27,516 bases of DNA from an uncultured Erysipelotrichaceae bacterium (GTDB lineage: Bacteria > Bacillota_I > Bacilli_A > RF39 > UBA660). Every line of letters starts with the position of its first letter. Within the stretch, counting starts at the first letter, position 1. This document shows, piece by piece, positions 21,193 through 27,516 of the stretch. Made by a program: the position numbers and the translations under genes. The notes under the pieces were generated by a model. The model was not told the origin of the DNA. It worked only from the letters and a program-made list of their open reading frames with translations, and made no database searches. Where the stretch lies: NCBI GenBank assembly GCA_902795975.1, contig CADBNE010000003.1:1-27516 (forward strand), in the 5' to 3' direction.

Positions 21193-21660
21193 ATGAAAAA
21201 AATAATTTATATATTATTATGTGTATTTATATTATCTGGTTGTAAGAAAGAAACAAAAGTAGAAAAAGAAGAAAAAAATGTTTCATCTAAGGGAGATTTA
21301 GTATGTGCATATAAATTAAAAAATACTACTGAGAATACACTATATACTAGTTATTATGAATATAATTTTAATGATAATGGTATCTTAAAAGGTGCTAAAA
21401 ACGTTGAAAGTATAGAATTTGATAATTCTAGTGATAAAGTAAAAGATAGTTATAAAGATGAAATAAAAGAGATAATTAAAGAGTATGAAGATATAGATGG
21501 TATTGAAGTAACTACTAAATATGAAGATAATAAATATTTATTTACTGTTATTATGGATAATAGTAAAATGAATAAAGAAACTATTGAAAAATTTCTATTA
21601 GATGAAGATAGAGTAGGACTATATACTCAATATACAGATGCAGGATATACTTGTGATTAA
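21193..21660 (+). CDS. Small lipoprotein, array member 4
   Basis: A 155-residue lipoprotein with lipobox LSGC (Cys17) and a Lys/Glu linker. The mature domain begins LVCAYKLKNTTENTLYTSYY, includes FNDNGILKGAKNVESIEFD, a helix DEIKEIIKEYEDIDGIEV, and ends YTQYTDAGYTCD. The Cys after the linker and the C-terminal Cys match the other members, and AGYTCD recalls LGYTCEK of member 1. It is longer and more diverged than the others. RBS AGGTGAT. It has its own promoter, and its stop codon is inside the following terminator. Confidence 0.82.
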   Translation: MKKIIYILLCVFILSGCKKETKVEKEEKNVSSKGDLVCAYKLKNTTENTLYTSYYEYNFNDNGILKGAKNVESIEFDNSSDKVKDSYKDEIKEIIKEYEDIDGIEVTTKYEDNKYLFTVIMDNSKMNKETIEKFLLDEDRVGLYTQYTDAGYTCD

Positions 21661-21676
21661 GTATATCTTTTTTTTT
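21644..21676 (+). terminator. Intrinsic terminator after lipoprotein 4
   Basis: GATATACTT (21644-21652) pairs with AAGTATATC (21659-21667), loop GTGATT, T-run to about 21676. The TAA stop lies between loop and right arm. Confidence 0.9.
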
Positions 21677-21683
21677 ATATTGA

Positions 21684-21692
21684 TGTTATAAT
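21684..21692 (+). promoter_or_regulatory. Extended -10 promoter for protease-LRR gene
   Basis: TGTTATAAT (TATAAT 21687-21692), 8 nt after the terminator and 21 nt before the ATG. Confidence 0.75.
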
Positions 21693-21713
21693 TAGAATAA
21701 TAGGAGGAGTAGA

Positions 21714-24700
21714 ATGAAAAAGATAAAAACATTTATGTTAGAACATAAAATATTTTTTACAGTATTATTGGTCGCTATATCTTTGTTAGGATTAGAATAT
21801 GTATTAGTTAATAATTATGTAGATAAGAAAACTAATCCTAAAAAGAATAAACCAAGTAATATAACAAGTAATTTAAATGATTTAAATAATAAACAAAAAA
21901 GTCTAATTGGTATTAATAGTAATACTAATAGTGATTCTAATAAATCTAGTGTTACTACTGATACAATAATTGAAGATAAAAAAGAAAAAAAGAAAGAAGA
22001 GTTAACAAATTCTAATTTAAACAAGGATTATATTGATTATGAAAAATTATCTGATGATGAAAAGGCTAAAGTAGATGTTATTCCATCAAAAGATAAAATA
22101 GATATTGATAAACTTGATAAAATTGATGATAAAACTATAAATACTATTCCAACAAAATATAATTTAGCAGATAAAATTAATATCAATTTTGAAAGTCAAG
22201 GTTCATATGGATTATGTTGGAATTTTGCTACAACAAAAGTATTTGAAACATATTTAGAACTTAATTATAATAAACAATATAATTTTAGTGAAATAGCTAT
22301 GGATTATTTAGCATCACCTAATTTATATCATTTTGGATTTATATTACATGGTGGAGGAAACTTTGACATATATAATAAAGTTGTAAAAAAAATAGGTGGG
22401 TTAATAGAAAGTAAAAATGTAAAACAAGGTTATAGTCATGATTTTACAGAAGATGAATATAAAAATTTATTAGCATTACCACGTGTAACTATTAATAATT
22501 ATGAAGTTGTAAGATTCCCAACTTTGTATTCAGTAGATAATAAATTAGTTGATACAAATGATAAGGAAGTATCTAAAGAAGATTTAGTTAAATATAGAGA
22601 AGCTGTAAAAAAACATATAATGACTAATAGTGCTGTATATTTTACAATAAATGTAGAGTCATCAGCAACATATGAAATAAAAGGAAATTTAAAACCAAAT
22701 GATAATTATATAAAATTGGTTAATGGTTCAGATAAAACATTCTTTTGTAAAGGTAATGATTGTGATTGGCGTTCAGGATCACATGCTATGGCTTTAATAG
22801 GATGGGATGATAGCTTTGATAAAAGAATGTTTAAACAAACAGATGAAAAAGGTAAAGTATATTATCCAGAATCTGATGGAGCATTTATAGTTGCTAATTC
22901 ATGGAGTAATGAAAAAGAATATTATTATATTTCATATGAAGATACTGAATTATATAGTGATATGATTGGTATTAAGAAACTAGATACTTCTGATATGTCT
23001 AAATATTTAAATATTACTAATTTAAATAAAGGATTTAAAAAAGAATTAAGTTCATATACAGTAGTTATAAATAATCAAGAATATGTATCATATGATGATT
23101 TAGCAGCTATAAGTTATCTTCAATTAAGTAATTATAATTTAACTAGTAATGATTTAAATATTTTAAAATATTTTACTAATTTAGAATATTTGGATATTGG
23201 TAACAATAATATAACTGATATTAGTAGTCTTTCTACATTAAAAGAATTAACTAATTTAGAGGCAAGTAATAATAAAATTACAGATATTTCTCCTTTAAAT
23301 TCTTTAACAAAGTTAGAAACTTTATATTTAGAAAATAATAATATTAGTGATATAACTCCAATTAAAGATTTATTTGAATTAAATACTTTATTACTAGATA
23401 ATAATAAATTAACTAATTATGAAAATGTATTTAATAATTTAAATGGATTATCAATATTAAGTTTAGAAAATTGTAATATAGGTGATATAGCATTTGGTTC
23501 TAATGAATTATTATCATTAGATTTATCAAGTAATCCAAATTTAAAATTTATATCTAAAGTAAATGCAAATATTATAGAATTAGACAATAATAATCTATCA
23601 AATTTAGATATTTTAGCTAATGTAGATGATTCTAAATTAAGAAGTATATCTCTTGTTAATAATGACATAAAAGATATAAGTATATTAACAAATTATAAAT
23701 CATTAGTATCTATTAATTTATCTGAAAATAAAAATATTACTAATATAGATAAAGTAATAGATATATTTGGAAAGAATGATAAAGTAGAAAATAAAGATAA
23801 AGATGAAAATAATGATAATACTGAAGAATTAAAAAATGGTGTAACAAGTCTTCTTGAAGGAATATTTAATAGTATAAAGAAATATGATGAAGACCATATA
23901 GATATAGATGAAGATTCACTAGACGATGAAAATGATTCAGAACCTGGAGGATATATCTATACTGTAGACAAAGAATTATTCTTAAATGATTGTAATATAA
24001 GTGATATAACATTATTTAATGATTTAAATGTTTCAACTTTAAGTTTAATGAAAAATAATATTACAAATATAGATAATTTTAAAAATATTAATGTATCATT
24101 TTTATATCTATCAGATAATCAAATAGGTAATATCGATTTTGATAAACTAATTACAGATAACTTAGAAGAATTATTTTTATCAAATGTTGGTTTAAAAGAA
24201 ATAAAATTAAGTAAATCAGTTAAGAAACAATTTATTTCAATTTTAGATTTATCAAATAATGATATAACAGATATTTCAAATCTAAATGGTATAGCAAGTA
24301 TTAATATTTTATCTCTTGAAAATAATATTAATTTTAAAGATTACAATTTAACAAATGAAGTAAATTTTATAAATTTAAGTAATACAGCTGTAGATGATAC
24401 TATAATAGATAAAATGAATTATGAAAATCTTTATTTAATTAATTTATCAAATAATAAAAATATTAAAGATGTTGATAAATTAGTAATTGATATGGAGAAT
24501 AAATGTAAAGAATTAGAAAATAAATTGAATGCTGAAAGAGTTGAAGATGAAGAAGAATATGATTATGAATATTCTATACATGTAAGTTTAGTATTAGATG
24601 ATTCTACATTAAATATAAGTCCATTTAATGATCATGTTAAAGTAGATGCTAATTATTTAGTTACATTAGACAAGGAAAATGATGGATCAGTAAATTTATT

Positions 24701-24872
24701 AAAGGGTAATAACTTTGGTATATTTAAAATGCTTACTTCTATATGGAGTATTGAAGTTAATAATATGACTCTTAGTAAGGATTTTACTAAAATGAATATT
24801 AATGAAAATTCTTATATGAGTTTTTATAGTTTAAATGATTCTTCAAAAAAATATATAATTAGATTTAATTAA
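21714..24872 (+). CDS. Surface papain-like (C1) cysteine protease with leucine-rich repeats
   Basis: A 1052-residue protein anchored by an N-terminal helix (about 13-32), followed by an Asn/Ser/Lys/Asp-rich linker to about 140. The C1 peptidase domain (about 145-425) keeps Gln162 (oxyanion) and catalytic Cys168 in SQGSYGLCWNFA, His357 in SGSHAMALIGWDD and Asn395 in IVANSWSNE, so it should be active. A C-x4-C pair (CKGNDC) precedes the catalytic His. From about 465 there are internalin-type leucine-rich repeats of about 22 residues (LEYLDIGNNNITDISSL, LETLYLENNNISDITPI), interrupted at about 680-745 by a very acidic insert, resuming to about 925, then a beta-rich C-terminal domain. No LPxTG. 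RBS AGGAGGAG. Probable role: cutting extracellular proteins or binding host or neighbour surfaces (inference). Confidence 0.9.
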   Translation: MKKIKTFMLEHKIFFTVLLVAISLLGLEYVLVNNYVDKKTNPKKNKPSNITSNLNDLNNKQKSLIGINSNTNSDSNKSSVTTDTIIEDKKEKKKEELTNSNLNKDYIDYEKLSDDEKAKVDVIPSKDKIDIDKLDKIDDKTINTIPTKYNLADKININFESQGSYGLCWNFATTKVFETYLELNYNKQYNFSEIAMDYLASPNLYHFGFILHGGGNFDIYNKVVKKIGGLIESKNVKQGYSHDFTEDEYKNLLALPRVTINNYEVVRFPTLYSVDNKLVDTNDKEVSKEDLVKYREAVKKHIMTNSAVYFTINVESSATYEIKGNLKPNDNYIKLVNGSDKTFFCKGNDCDWRSGSHAMALIGWDDSFDKRMFKQTDEKGKVYYPESDGAFIVANSWSNEKEYYYISYEDTELYSDMIGIKKLDTSDMSKYLNITNLNKGFKKELSSYTVVINNQEYVSYDDLAAISYLQLSNYNLTSNDLNILKYFTNLEYLDIGNNNITDISSLSTLKELTNLEASNNKITDISPLNSLTKLETLYLENNNISDITPIKDLFELNTLLLDNNKLTNYENVFNNLNGLSILSLENCNIGDIAFGSNELLSLDLSSNPNLKFISKVNANIIELDNNNLSNLDILANVDDSKLRSISLVNNDIKDISILTNYKSLVSINLSENKNITNIDKVIDIFGKNDKVENKDKDENNDNTEELKNGVTSLLEGIFNSIKKYDEDHIDIDEDSLDDENDSEPGGYIYTVDKELFLNDCNISDITLFNDLNVSTLSLMKNNITNIDNFKNINVSFLYLSDNQIGNIDFDKLITDNLEELFLSNVGLKEIKLSKSVKKQFISILDLSNNDITDISNLNGIASINILSLENNINFKDYNLTNEVNFINLSNTAVDDTIIDKMNYENLYLINLSNNKNIKDVDKLVIDMENKCKELENKLNAERVEDEEEYDYEYSIHVSLVLDDSTLNISPFNDHVKVDANYLVTLDKENDGSVNLLKGNNFGIFKMLTSIWSIEVNNMTLSKDFTKMNINENSYMSFYSLNDSSKKYIIRFN

Positions 24873-24898
24873 AGGATTATGAATATAATCCTTTTTTT
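24871..24898 (+). terminator. Intrinsic terminator after protease-LRR gene
   Basis: AAAGGATTAT (24871-24880) pairs with ATAATCCTTT (24885-24894), loop GAAT, T-run to 24898. Two bases of the stop codon are in the stem. Confidence 0.92.
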
Positions 24899-24935
24899 GT
24901 TGTCATAATAGAGAAGAATAGTGAATATATATTAT

Positions 24936-24962
24936 TTAGCAATTAATTGTTGACAGTGCTAA
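24936..24962 (+). promoter_or_regulatory. CIRCE operator 1 (HrcA site), overlapping the -35
   Basis: TTAGCAATT (24936-24944), 9-nt spacer, CAGTGCTAA (24954-24962). Compared with the CIRCE consensus TTAGCACTC-N9-GAGTGCTAA there are three mismatches in the left arm and one in the right. The -35 TTGACA is inside it. Confidence 0.78.
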
Positions 24963-24978
24963 AAGAATGTGATATAGT
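24950..24978 (+). promoter_or_regulatory. Sigma-A promoter of hrcA-grpE-dnaK
   Basis: -35 TTGACA (24950-24955), 17-nt spacer, -10 TATAGT (24973-24978) with a TG extension. The expected transcription start is near 24985. Confidence 0.88.
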
Positions 24979-24982
24979 GTTA

Positions 24983-25009
24983 TTAGCACCAGAAAGAGTA
25001 GAGTGCCAA
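24983..25009 (+). promoter_or_regulatory. CIRCE operator 2 (HrcA site), at the transcription start
   Basis: TTAGCACCA (24983-24991), 9-nt spacer, GAGTGCCAA (25001-25009). Two mismatches to the consensus in the left arm and one in the right. It spans the expected transcription start and lies just before the hrcA ribosome binding site. Confidence 0.85.
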
Positions 25010-25021
25010 AGAGGTGGTATT

Positions 25022-26014
25022 TTGTTAACTAGTAGACAGAATTTATTATTAAAAATGATTATTGAAGAATATATTCAAACAGCTACTCCAGTAGGTAGTA
25101 AATCTATTTGTGCTGCTATGGGATGTTCTTCAGCTACTATAAGAGCAGAAATGAGTACTTTAGAAGAATTAGGACTTTTGGAGAAGACTCATATTTCTTC
25201 AGGTAGAGTTCCAAGTGAAAAAGGATATAGATATTATGTAGATAATATTATGGAAGCTAAAAAATTATCTGGAGAAGATGTATTAAAATTACAATGTATA
25301 ATGGATAATAAGTCATTAACTGTAAGTGATGTTATTTCAAGAAGTATGGAAATAGTTGCAGAAATGACAAATTATACAGCTGTAGTATTAGGTAATTCAT
25401 CTAAGGATAACTTAATTAATAAAGTAGAAGTTATACCTATAGATGAAAAGAATTTAGTAGCAATCGTAGTTACTGATAAAGGGCATGTAGAACATAAAAA
25501 TATATATTTAGATGGTAAAGTATCAAGTAATGATATAAGTAAGACTATTGAGTTGATTAATAAATTAATAGTAGGTACACCAATAGATGAAGTTGGTTCA
25601 TTTCTAGAATTTAATGTTAAACCAATTATTTCTAATTATGTACAACAACATGAAATATTATATAATGCTTTCTATAATGCTTTCTCAGATTTTGCTAGTA
25701 ATGTTAACCATGTTAATATGTCTGGTAGAATAAATATGTTAAAACAACCAGAATTTAGTGATGCAGATAAAATAAAAGAAATAATTAGTAAGTTTGAAGA
25801 TAAAGAATTAGTTAATTCAATACAAGAAGAAGATAGTGGTGTAAATATATATATAGGTAGTGAAAATAATTTTGATGATGATGTAACCATTATAAAAAGT
25901 AAATATGTAGTAGATGGTGAAGAAGGTACTATAGCACTTATAGGACCAAAACGTATGGATTATGATAGAGCTATCACATTATTAAATTATATAAATGAAA
26001 ATATAAATAAATAG
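25022..26014 (+). CDS. hrcA: Heat-inducible transcription repressor HrcA
   Basis: A 330-residue cytoplasmic repressor that binds CIRCE operators and is kept folded by chaperonin. The N-terminal winged helix (about 1-75) contains MLTSRQNLLLKMIIEEYI, TATPVGSKSI, SSATIRAEMSTLEELGLLEKTHISSGRVPSEKGYRYYVD, all HrcA hallmarks (broken here into the separate motifs). The C-terminal GAF-like domain follows (VEVIPIDEKNLVAIVVTDKG; IGPKRMDYDRAI near the end). I chose the TTG at 25022 because family members begin MLT.RQ and AGAGGTGG lies upstream; longer in-frame reading would start before the transcription start and across the CIRCE. Autoregulated through two CIRCE sites and first gene of the hrcA-grpE-dnaK operon. 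Confidence 0.95.
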   Translation: MLTSRQNLLLKMIIEEYIQTATPVGSKSICAAMGCSSATIRAEMSTLEELGLLEKTHISSGRVPSEKGYRYYVDNIMEAKKLSGEDVLKLQCIMDNKSLTVSDVISRSMEIVAEMTNYTAVVLGNSSKDNLINKVEVIPIDEKNLVAIVVTDKGHVEHKNIYLDGKVSSNDISKTIELINKLIVGTPIDEVGSFLEFNVKPIISNYVQQHEILYNAFYNAFSDFASNVNHVNMSGRINMLKQPEFSDADKIKEIISKFEDKELVNSIQEEDSGVNIYIGSENNFDDDVTIIKSKYVVDGEEGTIALIGPKRMDYDRAITLLNYINENINK

Positions 26015-26021
26015 GAGGATT

Positions 26022-26630
26022 ATGGAAGCTAAAGTGAATGAAGAAGTAAAAGTAAAAGAAGAAGTAACAGAAACTTCTGATAATACTTCTAATGTAGAAG
26101 AAGAAATGAAAGTAGAAGATATACCAGAAAATGGTGAGCAACGTAGTGTTGATGAAGAAATAGATAATAGAGCTAAAGATAAAATGAATGAAGCTCTAAA
26201 TAAAATAAGTGAGTTAGAGGATAAACTAATTCGTAAAGAAGCAGATATGGTTAACTTTAGAAAACGTAAAGAAGAAGAAGTTAATAGAATGCTAAAATTC
26301 TGTAATGAAGATTTAATTAAGGAAATACTTCCTATCTTAGATAATTTTGAAAGAGCTGTAGCTACAGATGAATCAAAATTAACTGATGTAGAAAAAAATT
26401 ATTTAACTGGATTTAAAATGATTTATACACATTTAGTTAATGTATTAGAAAAATATGATGTTAAACCAATAGATGGATGTAATAAAAAATTTGATCCAGT
26501 ATATCATAATGCTATTATGTTAGAAAAACGTGATGGTGTAGAATCTGGAATGGTAATAGAAGTATTACAAAAAGGATATTTATTAAAAGATAAAGTTATT
26601 AGAGCTGCTATGGTAAAAGTTAGTGAATAG
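26022..26630 (+). CDS. grpE: Nucleotide exchange factor GrpE
   Basis: A 202-residue cytoplasmic protein that releases ADP from DnaK. The first 55 residues are acidic and low-complexity (EEVKVKEEVTETSDN), followed by the long dimerising coiled coil (about 57-105; ISELEDKLIRKEADMVNFRKRKEEE), then the four-helix and beta-wing parts with LPILDNFERAV, GFKMIYTHLVNVLEKYDVKPID, FDPVYHNAIM and the terminal VLQKGYLLKDKVIRAAMVKV. All are GrpE signatures. RBS AGGAGG. It starts 7 nt after hrcA and is followed 24 nt later by dnaK. Confidence 0.96.
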   Translation: MEAKVNEEVKVKEEVTETSDNTSNVEEEMKVEDIPENGEQRSVDEEIDNRAKDKMNEALNKISELEDKLIRKEADMVNFRKRKEEEVNRMLKFCNEDLIKEILPILDNFERAVATDESKLTDVEKNYLTGFKMIYTHLVNVLEKYDVKPIDGCNKKFDPVYHNAIMLEKRDGVESGMVIEVLQKGYLLKDKVIRAAMVKVSE

Positions 26631-26633
26631 TAG

Positions 26634-27516
<883 letters not shown>

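Noticed and set aside
21714..24872. Protease-LRR gene as horizontally acquired
   Set aside because: Base composition and codon choice match the neighbours, and no mobile element or attachment site is present.

Overview
This is an AT-rich (estimated about 70-75% A+T, not computed), gene-dense stretch of a monoderm bacterial chromosome. The hrcA-grpE-dnaK order with CIRCE operators, AGGAGG/AAAGGTGAT ribosome binding sites, many lipoproteins and single-helix surface proteins, and short proteins with Ile/Lys/Asn-rich composition all point to an uncultured gut Bacilli lineage close to Erysipelotrichia, RF39-like or Mollicutes-related bacteria. That placement is inference. TGG is used for Trp throughout. 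All 28 stop codons that I can see are TAA (21) or TAG (7), with no TGA.

Layout. 1-2444: end of a lysS operon (lysS, histidine phosphatase, small membrane protein, ackA) closed by a terminator. 2447-4275: an EEP-family phosphohydrolase and an NrnA-type DHH phosphoesterase, ending in a bidirectional terminator. 4269-6456 (minus): a two-gene unit of an NAGPA-like phosphodiester glycosidase and an exported protein with a duplicated DUF6273-like module. 6484-6547: a symmetric divergent promoter built on a perfect 26-bp palindrome. 6566-10752 (plus): the CotH-kinase / VTC polyphosphate polymerase / DUF4956 cluster. 10807-11451: a PF06541-type membrane protein. 11473-12770: an unusual leader with its own terminator, then a CDF exporter with MntE-like metal-site residues. 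12802-15525: a four-gene unit of a class I-type nucleotidyltransferase-like protein, a small 2-TM protein, an unknown protein and an MmcQ/YjbR protein. 15554-16306: a membrane-tethered XRE regulator. 16372-19069: an exported thioredoxin-like protein and Tex. 19135-19680: a Cys-rich membrane protein. 19714-19844 (minus): a strongly supported, unidentified small RNA gene of about 97 nt. 19922-21660: four small lipoproteins that look like diverged tandem paralogues. 21714-24872: a surface papain-like protease fused to leucine-rich repeats. 24936-27516: the hrcA-grpE-dnaK heat-shock operon with two CIRCE operators (dnaK runs off the end).

Transcription layout is extremely compact. Most units have an extended -10 element (TGnTATAAT) ending only 16-27 nt before the start codon, so predicted 5' leaders are little more than the ribosome binding site. 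Several intrinsic terminators contain the stop codon of the gene they terminate. The most interesting items are the minus-strand small RNA, the palindromic divergent promoter joining the glycosidase unit to the CotH/VTC/DUF4956 unit, the nucleotidyltransferase/2-TM unit, and the lipoprotein array. No rRNA, tRNA, CRISPR array or insertion sequence was seen. No stretch longer than 300 bases lacks a gene.
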